From Desulfobacterales bacterium (GTDB taxonomy: Bacteria; Desulfobacterota; Desulfobacteria; Desulfobacterales; Desulfolunaceae): DNA of 40,372 nt. Under the pieces are notes generated by a model. That model did no database searches. It saw only the letters and a list, made by a program, of their open reading frames with translations, and was not told the DNA's origin. Positions 1 to 8,067 of the stretch are shown here, one piece after another (the stretch's first letter is position 1; each line of letters begins with the position of its first letter). The position numbers and the translations under genes are program-made. The stretch covers positions 1-40,372 of the forward strand of contig JAKSCC010000331.1 of the NCBI GenBank assembly GCA_022360815.1, written 5' to 3'.

Positions 1-55
1 ACCCCAGGTTCGCAAATGCGCCTCGGGTTCGTTCCTCGCCCTCGTCTCATTTGCT
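1..55 (-). repeat. REP-like palindromic repeat, copy 1
   Basis: Read on the minus strand, this segment begins AGCAAATG and ends GCATTTGCGAACCTGGGGT. The same ends occur in the segment at 180-226 on the plus strand. The GCAAATG and CATTTGC ends are inverted repeats, so each copy can fold into a hairpin. The interior differs from copy 2 and pairs less well. The element touches the window edge and may extend further left. It looks like a small dispersed palindromic repeat, but the family is not recognised. Confidence 0.5.
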
Positions 56-138
56 TACGGCCTGTGGCCGTGAAATTCATCAATGTCCAATCACAATCTG
101 TTTTTAATTCGTCACGGCCTAAAACACAATCCCAATGC

Positions 139-176
139 AGAAAGGCCCTTCCAGCATTCACTGGAAGGGCCTTTCT
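139..176. terminator. strong perfect hairpin, likely bidirectional terminator
   Basis: A perfect 16-bp stem (139-154 with 161-176) closes a six-base CATTCA loop. There is no long U tract, only short T-rich ends formed by the AGAAAG/CTTTCT arms. It lies about 110 bases beyond the der stop codon and between the two inverted repeat copies. It could end transcripts entering from either side. Confidence 0.5.
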
Positions 177-179
177 ATG

Positions 180-226
180 AGCAAATGTGACACGCCGAAG
201 GCGTGGAGCATTTGCGAAACTGGGGT
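180..226 (+). repeat. REP-like palindromic repeat, copy 2
   Basis: Outer arms GCAAATG (181-187) and CATTTGC (209-215) enclose a second perfect hairpin, CACGCC-GAA-GGCGTG (191-205). The conserved tail GAAACTGGGGT follows. The ends match copy 1 at 1-55 in opposite orientation, so the two copies form an inverted pair around the terminator hairpin. Confidence 0.5.
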
Positions 227-286
227 GCAGGGGCACCGTCCCTGCCCGCCGGAGGCATCACCCGCAGACCTGCGGATAAAGGCCTA

Positions 287-1750
287 TCAGGCCTTGCGGC
301 CGTCTCTGAGCTGCTTCTTCTTGCTCTGCTCTTTGCGCTCTTTTTTCTTCTTCTCTTTGTTGCGGCTCTCTTTGTCTTTGTGTCCCTTGTTTCGCATATT
401 GGTGTTCTCGTCGGCCTTGGGTCCAAACTCAATGCGACCGCTCTTTTCGCGGTAGAGGTGTTTGATGGGCACCTCGCTCAGCCCGGTGTACTCCCTGAGC
501 TGGTTCAAAAGAAAGCGTCGGTAGGAGAAGTGCACCGCTTCCGGATAGTTCACAAAAGAGACAAACGTGGGCGGCTTGGTGGAGACCTGGGTGGAGTAGA
601 AAAACTTCAGGCGCTTTCCTTTATGGAGTGAAGGCGGTGTACGCTCCGTGGCCCAGTCGATGATGCGGTTCACCTCGCCGGTGGAAAAACGCGTGTTGTA
701 CTGCTCGTACACAGAGTGGATCTGATCAAAGATCTTCTCCACGCGCTGGCCGGTGAGGGCTGAAATGGTGGTGTAGGGCGCAAAGGTAAGAAATTTTGCA
801 CCCATGTCGAGACGCTCTTTAAAGAGCTTGGGATTTTTCTCGTCTGCGGGCACAAGATCCCACTTGTTGAAGACGAAGATCACCCCGCATCCCTTTTCAT
901 GGGCGTAGCCCGCCACGGTGACGTCCTGATCGGTGACCCCTTCCGAGGAATCGATGAGAATCAGGGCCACATCACAGCGATCCATGCTCTTGATGGCCTT
1001 TAAAACCGAAAACTTCTCCAGCTTCTCCTTCACCTTGCCTTTTCGGCGAATACCGGCGGTGTCGATGAATCGGTACTGCTGGCCGTGGCGTTTCACCATG
1101 GTATCCACGGAATCGCGGGTGGTGCCGGCCACGTTGCTCACCACCAGGCGATCCTGGCCGGTGATGCGGTTGATGAAAGAGGACTTTCCCGCATTGGGAC
1201 GTCCCACAACCGCCACGTTGATGACCTCATCCTCCTCTTCGGGATAGGCTGCCGCCTCGGGAAAGGACGAGACCAGATCATCGAGGAGATCTGGCACCCC
1301 GTAGCCGTGCTCGCCGGAGACCGGATAGGGCTTTTCAATTCCGAGGGTGTAGAAGTCGTAGAGGTTCTCTTCCTGCTTCTCGCCATCGATCTTGTTCACC
1401 ACGTAGAAGACGCGGTGGTGGCTTTCACGCAGGATGGTCACGAGATCTCGGTCGTAGGGCGAAATGCCGTTTTTGCCGTCCATCACCATCACCACGGCGT
1501 CGGCTTCGGCAATGGCCTGCATCACCTGCTCGCGAATGGCGCCGGCAAAGGCGTCTTCGTCATCAATGAGGTAGCCACCGGTGTCCACCACCAAAAAAGG
1601 GGCGTCGTTCCAGATGGCCTCGCCGTAGTGGCGATCCCTGGTCACACCGGGCATGTCGTCCACCAGGGCCGAACGGCTACGGGTGATCCGGTTGAAAAGG
1701 GTTGATTTGCCCACGTTGGGGCGTCCGATAACGGCGACAATGGGTTTCAT
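287..1750 (-). CDS. der: ribosome biogenesis GTPase Der (EngA)
   Basis: Der is a double-GTPase that binds the 50S ribosomal subunit and is needed for its maturation. Two complete G domains are visible. The first has GRPNVGKS at residues 9-16, then DTGG and NKID. The second has GRPNAGKSS near residue 185, then DTAG and NKWD. A C-terminal KH-like region follows, and the protein ends in a lysine- and arginine-rich tail of roughly 40 residues. I place the start at the ATG at 1750 (487 aa): GGAG lies five bases upstream, whereas the in-frame GTG six bases earlier has no ribosome site. It stands alone, downstream of a tRNA pair that has its own terminator. The identification is secure. Confidence 0.97.
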   Translation of the reverse strand: MKPIVAVIGRPNVGKSTLFNRITRSRSALVDDMPGVTRDRHYGEAIWNDAPFLVVDTGGYLIDDEDAFAGAIREQVMQAIAEADAVVMVMDGKNGISPYDRDLVTILRESHHRVFYVVNKIDGEKQEENLYDFYTLGIEKPYPVSGEHGYGVPDLLDDLVSSFPEAAAYPEEEDEVINVAVVGRPNAGKSSFINRITGQDRLVVSNVAGTTRDSVDTMVKRHGQQYRFIDTAGIRRKGKVKEKLEKFSVLKAIKSMDRCDVALILIDSSEGVTDQDVTVAGYAHEKGCGVIFVFNKWDLVPADEKNPKLFKERLDMGAKFLTFAPYTTISALTGQRVEKIFDQIHSVYEQYNTRFSTGEVNRIIDWATERTPPSLHKGKRLKFFYSTQVSTKPPTFVSFVNYPEAVHFSYRRFLLNQLREYTGLSEVPIKHLYREKSGRIEFGPKADENTNMRNKGHKDKESRNKEKKKKERKEQSKKKQLRDGRKA

Positions 1751-1801
1751 GACCACTCCATAAGGTGAATGGGCCAGCGCAGGCGCTGATCTCTTGCAAC
1801 C

Positions 1802-1838
1802 AAAAAAGGGGCTGGCCCAAGCATTCGGGCAGCCCCTT
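1802..1838 (-). terminator. rho-independent terminator after the tRNA pair
   Basis: On the minus strand a 9-bp stem AAGGGGCTG/CAGCCCCTT encloses a GC-rich loop and runs into six T residues (plus-strand A run at 1802-1807). It sits just after tRNA-Glu and before der. Confidence 0.75.
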
Positions 1839-1884
1839 GAAATCTATGATCTGGCTTGGCAGGTCTTGCTGCCTTGAAAAAATG

Positions 1885-1962
1885 TGGCGTCCCCAAGGGG
1901 ATTTGAACCCCTGTCGCCGGCGTGAAAGGCCGGTGTCCTGGACCAGGCTAGACGATGGGGAC
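1885..1962 (-). tRNA. tRNA-Glu (UUC)
   Basis: The minus strand folds as a tRNA with a seven-base acceptor stem beginning GTCCCCA, anticodon loop CTTTCAC (anticodon TTC) and T arm GGGGTTCAAATCCCC. CCA is encoded at the 3' end. It lies three bases downstream of tRNA-Lys, so the two are almost certainly co-transcribed. Confidence 0.95.
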
Positions 1963-1965
1963 GCA

Positions 1966-2041
1966 TGGTGGGTCGTACTGGGCTCGAACCAGTGACTCTC
2001 TGCTTAAAAGGCAGATACTCTACCGACTGAGTTAACGACCC
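1966..2041 (-). tRNA. tRNA-Lys (UUU)
   Basis: The minus strand folds as a tRNA with acceptor stem GGGTCGT/ACGACCC, anticodon loop TTTTAAG (anticodon TTT), T-arm sequence CTGGTTCGAGCCCAG and an encoded CCA end. It is the first gene of a two-tRNA transcript, with a good promoter immediately upstream. Confidence 0.95.
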
Positions 2042-2062
2042 TCGCGTCTCAAAGACTTGGAG

Positions 2063-2092
2063 CTTATACTCAAATTGCGGCGACCCTGTCAA
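2063..2092 (-). promoter_or_regulatory. sigma-70 promoter for tRNA-Lys/tRNA-Glu
   Basis: On the minus strand a perfect TTGACA (-35, 2087-2092) is followed after 18 bases by TATAAG (-10, 2063-2068). Transcription would start about 15 bases before the tRNA-Lys 5' end. Confidence 0.75.
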
Positions 2093-2257
2093 GCCGAAAA
2101 CAAGGGGTCGGCCATTTTTTCACGAATAAAAATGCGAAACCCTCAAATCGAGAGGATGCCCATTGGACACAGACGAGCGCCATCCCATTGTGACTTCAGA
2201 GAAAACATTTCATTGCACTTAAAAAAACGAAATAGAGAGCTCCCAAAGAACAAAAAC

Positions 2258-3706
2258 CTACTTTCGCCAGAATTCGGGCACCAGAAAGATGATCACCGTA
2301 TAGATCTCCAGACGACCCAGAAGCATGCACCAGATCAGAATCCACTTGCCTGCCGAAGGAATCAGGGCAAAGTTTTCTGCCGGCCCCACCAGACCGAACC
2401 CCGGTCCGATGTTTCCGATGCACGACCCCACGGCTGTAAAGGCGGTGACAAAATCCACGCCCATTCCCGCCAGAAGCACCGAGCAAACACCAAACAAACC
2501 GATATAAATGGCGATAAACCCGATAATGCTTCGCATAACATCTTCGGAGACCGCTTTTCCCGCCAGCTTTATACTGGAGACGGCCCGAGGATGAATAAGG
2601 GTGTAGAGCTCTCTGTAGCAGTATTTCATGCAGAGCATCACCCGCACCACCTTCATGCCGCCGCCGGTAGAGCCTGCCGAAGCCCCGATGAACATACAGA
2701 GAAAGATCAGCACCTGACTCAAGCCCGGCCAGAGCTCGTAATCCGCCGTGGCATAGCCGGTGGTGGTGATAATAGATACCACCTGAAAGCTGCCATACCG
2801 AAATGCCTCACCAAAGCTTTTGTAGACAGATCCGTGAATATCAAGACTCACCACAAGGGAAAGTCCGGCCACGATAATGAGAAACCACCGGCACTCGGCA
2901 TCTTGCCAAAATGCCAGGGTCTTCCCCCTGAGCATCTGATAGTGAAGCGAGAAGTTGATTCCAGCAAGCACCATAAAGACAATGATCACCACATCTATAT
3001 AGGTGCTGTTGAATCCGGCCACCGAGGCATTTTTTGTGGAGAATCCGCCGGTGGGCATGGTGGTAAAGGTATGACAAAGGGCGTCGTAGAAGCTCATCCC
3101 ACCAAAAAGCAAAAGCACCACCTCCACCACCGAGATCAGAGCATAGACCTTCCAGAGGATCGAGGCGGTCTCAGAGAGGCGGGGCTTGAGCTTATCCGGA
3201 ACAGGGCTTGGCACCTCGGCTTTGTAAAGCTGCATGCCGCCCACACCCAAAAAGGGAAGAATGGCCAAAGAGAGCACAATAATGCCCATTCCCCCAAGCC
3301 ATTGAATCAGACTGCGCCAGAACAAAATGCCTTTGGGCACCGTCTCAATGCTGGTCAGCACCGAAGAACCCGTTGTGGTAAAACCAGAGACCGACTCAAA
3401 AAAGGCATCCACAAACTGAGGAAAAGCACCGCTGAAATAGAACGGAAGGGCACCGTAAATACCCACCACGGTCCAGCCCACTGCCACAATGGCCATCCCC
3501 TCTCTTTGGCTGATGTTCTCAAAGGCGGTGTCCCGGCACGAAAGAATGGCCACAGCCCCCGAAAGGGTGGTAAAAAGTCCCGAAAGAATCAAAGGGACAA
3601 AGTCACCCCCATCATAAAGATAGGCGCAAAGAGCCGCTGGAAGCATGCAGAGCCCCAGGGCAAAAAGGAGAATTCCGGTAATATAGGTCACCACTGGCCA
3701 GCGCAT
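2258..3706 (-). CDS. trkH: TrkH potassium uptake channel subunit
   Basis: TrkH is the membrane channel subunit of the Trk potassium uptake system. The 482-residue protein is strongly hydrophobic throughout. It shows four pore-loop regions of the superfamily, visible as GFTTTGSS, TTMPTGGFST, ITTTGYAT and CIGNIGPGFG, each with the filter glycine. Its ATG overlaps the trkA stop by one base (TGATG at 3704-3708), which indicates translational coupling to TrkA, the cytoplasmic nucleotide-binding regulator of this channel. A TTG one codon earlier is a less likely start. GGAG lies seven to eight bases upstream, inside the end of trkA. I saw no convincing terminator after it. Confidence 0.95.
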   Translation of the reverse strand: MRWPVVTYITGILLFALGLCMLPAALCAYLYDGGDFVPLILSGLFTTLSGAVAILSCRDTAFENISQREGMAIVAVGWTVVGIYGALPFYFSGAFPQFVDAFFESVSGFTTTGSSVLTSIETVPKGILFWRSLIQWLGGMGIIVLSLAILPFLGVGGMQLYKAEVPSPVPDKLKPRLSETASILWKVYALISVVEVVLLLFGGMSFYDALCHTFTTMPTGGFSTKNASVAGFNSTYIDVVIIVFMVLAGINFSLHYQMLRGKTLAFWQDAECRWFLIIVAGLSLVVSLDIHGSVYKSFGEAFRYGSFQVVSIITTTGYATADYELWPGLSQVLIFLCMFIGASAGSTGGGMKVVRVMLCMKYCYRELYTLIHPRAVSSIKLAGKAVSEDVMRSIIGFIAIYIGLFGVCSVLLAGMGVDFVTAFTAVGSCIGNIGPGFGLVGPAENFALIPSAGKWILIWCMLLGRLEIYTVIIFLVPEFWRK

Positions 3707-5070
3707 CAAAAAAACTCCAGCTTGACGGTAAGCATCTTTTCAATGCGAGGGACCGCTTCCCGAGTGGCAAAAATAATCACCCGATCATCAGGCCGAATTA
3801 CGCTCTCGCCTGTGGGAATGATCACCTCTTCGTCACGCAGAATACAGATCAAAAGCGCCCCTTTGGGAAAAGAGACCTTGCTGATGGGTGTATCCACAAT
3901 TTCAGAGGTTTGAAGGGCCACGGCCTCAATGACCTCGGCCTGCTCGCCATGCACACTCACCGCAGAAAGCACTTTTCCCTTTCGAATATGCTGCAAAATG
4001 GAATCGATGGCCGAAAGCCTCGGGCTCACCACCTGCTCCACACCAATGGTGCCCATAAGAGGAAAGTAGCTGAACTTACTGATCTTGGTGATGGTGTTTT
4101 CCGCCCCCATGCTTTTGGCCAGAAGAGAAACCAGAATATTGGTCTCTTCGTCATCGGTCAAAGAGACCACCACATCCATATCTTTGATGTTCTCTTCAAC
4201 CAGAAGGCCCTGATCCGAGCCATCTCCGCAGAGGACAACCGCCCGGTTCATACGTTCGGCAAGCACACGGCATCGGGCCGTATCCTTCTCCACAATCTTG
4301 GTATGAATGTGCTTGGACTCCAGAAAATCGGCCAGACGACTTCCAATGCGCCCACCACCCACAATGAGAACCCTTTTCACAGGCTTCATTCGCCGGTTGA
4401 ACAGGTGCAGCACCTCATTCATCTTGGACTCTTCACTAATGAAGTAGACCAGGTCGCCAGCCTTAAGGGTATCTCCACCATGGGGTATAATAAGGACGCC
4501 GTTTCGAACGATGGCCGCAATCAGAGGACGAACGCCCCCCACGCGAGACGGCAGTTCTGCCAGCTTCAGACCGGCCAGCACACTCTCTTCGTCAAGGCGC
4601 ATTCCCACGATCTTTACTCGGCCGCCCTCAAACTCTCCCACATCCACAGACCCCGGCACCCGCATCAACCGATAAATGGTTTTTACCACTTCGATCTCCG
4701 GGTTGATGATGGTGTTGATATGGGGGGCACTTTCACTGAAGTGTTTGTGGTAGGCGTCGTAGTCGGCAAGTCGAATGCGAGCCAGCTTTTTGGTGGCGGG
4801 AGAAAGGATATCACAGGTAAGACACGCCACAAGGTTTGCCTCATCGCTGTCGGTCACAGCCAAAAGAATATCAGCGGTCTTTATGCCAGCATCAATGAGT
4901 ACCTCTGGGCTGCTTCCCGAACCTTTCACCACCTGTACATCCAGGTTCTCAGAGACCCGTTTCAGGGCTTCATTGCTGGTGTCCACCACCACCACATCTT
5001 TATTTTCCAGTGAGAGACGGCTGGCGATATGGAATCCCACTTCACCGGCTCCTACGATAACAATTTTCAA
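3706..5070 (-). CDS. trkA: TrkA potassium uptake regulatory protein
   Basis: TrkA is the peripheral NAD(H)-binding regulator that gates TrkH. Two tandem RCK units are visible. The first begins KIVIVGAGEVGFHIA, a Rossmann glycine motif. The second has RVLIVGGGRIGSRLA near residue 233. Each is followed by a TrkA-C domain. I choose the TTG at 5070 as start (454 aa, close to the usual 458): AGGAG sits eight bases upstream and the Rossmann strand begins at residue 2. The upstream extension of the open frame is rich in Cys, Arg and Phe and overlaps the leader terminator. It is the first gene of a trkA-trkH operon. Confidence 0.95.
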   Translation of the reverse strand: MKIVIVGAGEVGFHIASRLSLENKDVVVVDTSNEALKRVSENLDVQVVKGSGSSPEVLIDAGIKTADILLAVTDSDEANLVACLTCDILSPATKKLARIRLADYDAYHKHFSESAPHINTIINPEIEVVKTIYRLMRVPGSVDVGEFEGGRVKIVGMRLDEESVLAGLKLAELPSRVGGVRPLIAAIVRNGVLIIPHGGDTLKAGDLVYFISEESKMNEVLHLFNRRMKPVKRVLIVGGGRIGSRLADFLESKHIHTKIVEKDTARCRVLAERMNRAVVLCGDGSDQGLLVEENIKDMDVVVSLTDDEETNILVSLLAKSMGAENTITKISKFSYFPLMGTIGVEQVVSPRLSAIDSILQHIRKGKVLSAVSVHGEQAEVIEAVALQTSEIVDTPISKVSFPKGALLICILRDEEVIIPTGESVIRPDDRVIIFATREAVPRIEKMLTVKLEFF

Positions 5071-5115
5071 ACAGATTCTCCTGATATCATGGTCTGGCAG
5101 ACGTTTTTTCCCTTT

Positions 5116-5143
5116 AAAAACCAAAACACCCGCAGCGCGGGTG
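5116..5143 (-). terminator. intrinsic terminator (possible attenuator) in the trkA leader
   Basis: On the minus strand the stem CACCCGC-GCT-GCGGGTG (5127-5143) is followed by TTTTGGTTTTT. It lies between a promoter-like site at 5233-5261 and the trkA start at 5070, so it would stop transcription before the operon unless it is overridden. A GCGGG stretch early in the leader could pair with the left arm and prevent it forming. Confidence 0.6.
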
Positions 5144-5232
5144 ACATGAAAACAACGGGACCAAAAAAAGCAACACCTCACTATATTCAACCCAAGGGTC
5201 ACAGGAAAAAAACGCCCGCTTCTTATCGCTAT

Positions 5233-5261
5233 GTCATAACCGATTCACTCGGCAAGGTCAA
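5233..5261 (-). promoter_or_regulatory. probable trkAH promoter
   Basis: On the minus strand TTGACC (5256-5261) and TATGAC (5233-5238) are spaced by 17 bases, a good sigma-70 match. The predicted transcript has a leader of about 155 bases before trkA. The rest of the 560-base gap up to 5632 holds no convincing gene. Confidence 0.55.
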
Positions 5262-5632
5262 ACAGATGCAAACGTCCCCTAATAGAGAATAAGTCCCAAC
5301 CCATGCTTCTCCCAGAGGCGACAAGGCTTTTGATACAACCCCACCTATTTTCGACTAAAACCATCTACTTTCCCCATGATTTCCCAGTGGCATTTCCAAG
5401 GGTGTTGGTGTATTATTACCAAACAATACGATGTTCACCCCACGCATCCCATCCTCTCGCTCTGCATGACATCGTTTCCCAAAAGACACACCCCTGACCA
5501 GACCATACGACACCTCAGCACAGCTCACATTGTGTCAACATGAGCCCAAAACCCATGCTGCTCCATGGTTCCAGTCTTCCACCGTGCGCAGCCGTTTTTA
5601 TTCACGTCATATTTTTTCCGAGGGAGGAGCCC

Positions 5633-5995
5633 ATGACATCCACCCACCCAACCCCTCCAGAAGACCATCGTGGCTTAAGTCAGGATGAGATGATCCAGAT
5701 GATTGATCGAGCCATGAAGTACCTCACCCGTGCCAATGATTCCCCCCAGGAGCAGCAGGTAAGACGAATTTCGGCTGCAGTGCACCTGCTTACTCAAATT
5801 CGCGACCATCACACGCCATCTGATAACGAGGATGCCGGAGACTTCTCAACCCTTTTTGACTATATGGTGGATCGCCTCTCTATCAGCCACTCAGGCCTTG
5901 CCATCGACCCCATCAACGAGGTCACCTGGCTCCTTAAAAACTTAAGAGACCTCCTCTCCAAGCCCAAACACAGCGACTCTCCCACAGAGGGATAG
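5633..5995 (+). CDS. FliS-like flagellar chaperone paralogue
   Basis: This 120-residue protein resembles FliS, the helical-bundle export chaperone of flagellin. The closest match is its C-terminal half: FSTLFDYMVDRLSIS, then NEVTWLLKNLRDLL, which parallels the FliS pattern of a YxYM-type helix and an EVxxLLxxLR helix. I choose the ATG at 5633 because GGGAGGAG lies just upstream. The longer open frame from 5540 has no ribosome site. It is divergent from more typical FliS proteins: it lacks the clear N-terminal Y/A-rich segment and begins with a Pro/Thr-rich stretch. It lies ahead of flagellin with a terminator between. It may serve a specialised FliS role, and that role is inferred. Confidence 0.65.
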   Translation: MTSTHPTPPEDHRGLSQDEMIQMIDRAMKYLTRANDSPQEQQVRRISAAVHLLTQIRDHHTPSDNEDAGDFSTLFDYMVDRLSISHSGLAIDPINEVTWLLKNLRDLLSKPKHSDSPTEG

Positions 5996-6018
5996 CCGCC
6001 TTTGCCCCCATCAGCAAA

Positions 6019-6056
6019 GGGTCTGAGCCTTCTGGCCTGGGCCCTTTCTGTTTTTT
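6019..6056 (+). terminator. rho-independent terminator after the FliS-like gene
   Basis: An 11-position stem (6019-6029 with 6034-6044, with wobble pairs and one mismatch) has a TTCT loop and is followed by TTTCTGTTTTTT. A second hairpin, CCTTTGC/GCAAAGG at 5999-6020, overlaps its left edge. Confidence 0.65.
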
Positions 6057-6310
6057 ACCTCAGCTGTGCCCCATGGGGCTTTAAAACAGCTTCCCGCCTC
6101 TATTCCTGCTTTTTCAGTATTTCACCTCAATTTTTCACTTAACCTCATCGCCCCCCCTTCCGATAAAAGATTTATCACGAAAGAGAGTCTGCTTTCCGGG
6201 CAGGATGCCCATTCCAAATGAAAGACACACCCTTTCGCGATTCGACAAGCTGGTTCGGCACGGACGCCGATTTTTAGAAATGCTGTTTTTTTCATGGAGG
6301 AAATTTTCAA
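6057..6310 (+). promoter_or_regulatory. flagellin upstream region with degenerate sigma-54/sigma-28-like site
   Basis: This gap holds no gene. Near 6256-6271 the sequence CGGCACGG followed by GCCGAT resembles part of a sigma-54 -24 element and part of a sigma-28 -10 element, but neither match is complete. GGAGG at 6297-6301 is a strong ribosome site for flagellin. Which sigma factor is used cannot be decided by eye. Confidence 0.3.
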
Positions 6311-7963
6311 ATGGCAATTTCAATCAACACCAACGTCACATCCCTTAACGCCCAGCGCAACTTGGGCAACACCGCATCCAGCCTCAACAAATCCCTTCAG
6401 AGGCTCTCATCCGGCCTGAGAATCAACTCCGCAAAAGATGACGCAGCAGGCCTGGCCATCAGCGATCGCATGACCTCCCAAATCAAGGGTCTGAACCAAG
6501 CGGTCCGAAACGCAAACGACGGCATCTCCCTGGCACAAACCGCTGAAGGTGCGCTTCAGGAGACCACCGGCAGCCTCCAGAGGATTCGCGAACTCTCCGT
6601 ACAGGCGGCAAACGACACCAACACCGCCCAGGACCGCGAGTCCATCCAACTTGAGATTGACCAGCTGGTAAGCGAGATCGACCGAATCGCCGAAGCCACC
6701 ACCTTCAACAACAAAAACATCTTAAACGGCAGCGAAGGCACTTTCAGCTTCCAGGTGGGTGCCAACGCAAACGAAACCATTGGTGTGGACCTGGTCAACG
6801 TCAAGGCCAATGCCCTTGGCTCTCAGCCCGGCATTGTTCAGTCCACCGGTTCCCGCGTCTCCCTTGGAAACGATGCCGCTGACGCCGGTAGCATCGGTAT
6901 CCAGGAAGGAGAAACCACCAACGCCATCACCAAAGGGGATGTCTCTGTTCAGGTCGAAGGCACCTCCGCGGTTGATATTGCCGAAGCCAAGTACGGCGGT
7001 GATCTCAACGCCGCATCAACGGCCGACCTGAAAGACACCAACAGCGCCAACTATGGCAGCGGCTCTGCAAAGGCCATTGCCGAACGCATCAACAACATCC
7101 GCGGCATGCAGGAAGAGGATCAGGGCGAAGGCATGGAGGGAACCAGCCTTGAAGGCGTCTACGCCAGTGCAACCACCAGCTTCCGCGCCGGAGACATGAA
7201 AGCCGAAGACTACTCCGGTACCAATGTCGCAGGCAATGATGGTGCAAAAAATGTGGGCGCAGGAACCCTTAAAAATGGCGACCTCACCATCAACGGTGTG
7301 GATATCGGACCCACGTCATTCAAAGCGAATGACGCCGATGGCAGCCTAGTCGACGCCATCAACGCTAAGAACGATATGACTGGCGTCAAGGCAAGTGTCG
7401 ATGACGACGGCGAGCTCGTCCTCACGGCAGAAGACGGCCGTGACATCGTCATCAGCACCAGCAATGCCGAAGTCACCAACGCCATGTTTGGCGGCGGTGT
7501 CAAGTCCACCTCCTTTGACTCCAATTTCCAGGATCTGCGAGTGACAGGCTCCGTGTCCCTCACCGCTGGCAACACCCTGGAACTCTCGGGAACCAACGCC
7601 GCCGACGCAGGCTTTGCCACCCTTTCTGAAGACAATGTCCAGGCCAAGGGTGCCATTGCCAACGCCGACGTCTCATCCACTGAGGCTGCCAACAACACCA
7701 TCAAAAGTGTAGACAGCGCCATTCGTCAGGTGGATGACATGCGCGCCAACCTCGGTGCGGTTCAAAACCGCTTCGAGTCCACCATCCAGAACCTCTCCAA
7801 CGTGTCTGAAAACCTGAGTGCATCACGGTCTCGTATCCTCGATACAGACTTTGCATCCGAGACAGCCAACATGACCAAACTTCAGGTCATGCAGCAGGCA
7901 GGAACGGCAATGCTCTCTCAGGCAAACCAGCTGCCTCAATCTGTACTGAGCCTTATTCAGTAA
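6311..7963 (+). CDS. fliC: flagellin
   Basis: This is the filament subunit, 550 aa. The N-terminal D0/D1 region (about 1-140) starts MAISINTNVTSLNAQRNL and contains the typical LSSGLRINSAKDDAAGLAI signature. The C-terminal D1/D0 region (about 460-550) contains LGAVQNRFESTIQNL and ends in LPQSVLSLIQ. The middle, about 150-450, is the variable surface-exposed part, Asn/Gly/Asp-rich and without cysteine. A strong GGAGG precedes the ATG and an excellent terminator hairpin follows. The codon choice is regular, as expected for a highly expressed gene. Its position with fliD, fliS and flaG matches the common filament cluster. Confidence 0.97.
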   Translation: MAISINTNVTSLNAQRNLGNTASSLNKSLQRLSSGLRINSAKDDAAGLAISDRMTSQIKGLNQAVRNANDGISLAQTAEGALQETTGSLQRIRELSVQAANDTNTAQDRESIQLEIDQLVSEIDRIAEATTFNNKNILNGSEGTFSFQVGANANETIGVDLVNVKANALGSQPGIVQSTGSRVSLGNDAADAGSIGIQEGETTNAITKGDVSVQVEGTSAVDIAEAKYGGDLNAASTADLKDTNSANYGSGSAKAIAERINNIRGMQEEDQGEGMEGTSLEGVYASATTSFRAGDMKAEDYSGTNVAGNDGAKNVGAGTLKNGDLTINGVDIGPTSFKANDADGSLVDAINAKNDMTGVKASVDDDGELVLTAEDGRDIVISTSNAEVTNAMFGGGVKSTSFDSNFQDLRVTGSVSLTAGNTLELSGTNAADAGFATLSEDNVQAKGAIANADVSSTEAANNTIKSVDSAIRQVDDMRANLGAVQNRFESTIQNLSNVSENLSASRSRILDTDFASETANMTKLQVMQQAGTAMLSQANQLPQSVLSLIQ

Positions 7964-7976
7964 ACGATTAAAAGGA

Positions 7977-8010
7977 GTCTGCCGGTGAAGGCTTTTCATC
8001 GGCAGACTTT
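7977..8010 (+). terminator. terminator after flagellin
   Basis: A 13-bp stem (7977-7989 with 7995-8007, one G-U pair) closes a five-base loop. It begins 13 bases past the flagellin stop. The T tract is short, so it may stabilise the flagellin mRNA 3' end and allow partial readthrough into fliD. Confidence 0.75.
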
Positions 8011-8067
8011 GAGGCAAAATCAGCTTGCACGTAAAAAAACCAGAATCACGTCCGGTGGAGGGAAACC

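Noticed and set aside
2057-3913. Long plus-strand open frame opposite trkH, 618 codons
   Set aside because: It is antisense to a clear, coupled trkH gene; its product is His/Lys-rich and lacks any family look.
3910-5013. Plus-strand open frame opposite trkA
   Set aside because: It is a shadow of trkA with a His/Asn-rich, low-quality product and no good ribosome site.
6256-6273. A definite sigma-54 or sigma-28 promoter before flagellin
   Set aside because: Only partial matches are present: the -12 GC of sigma-54 and the -35 of sigma-28 are missing.
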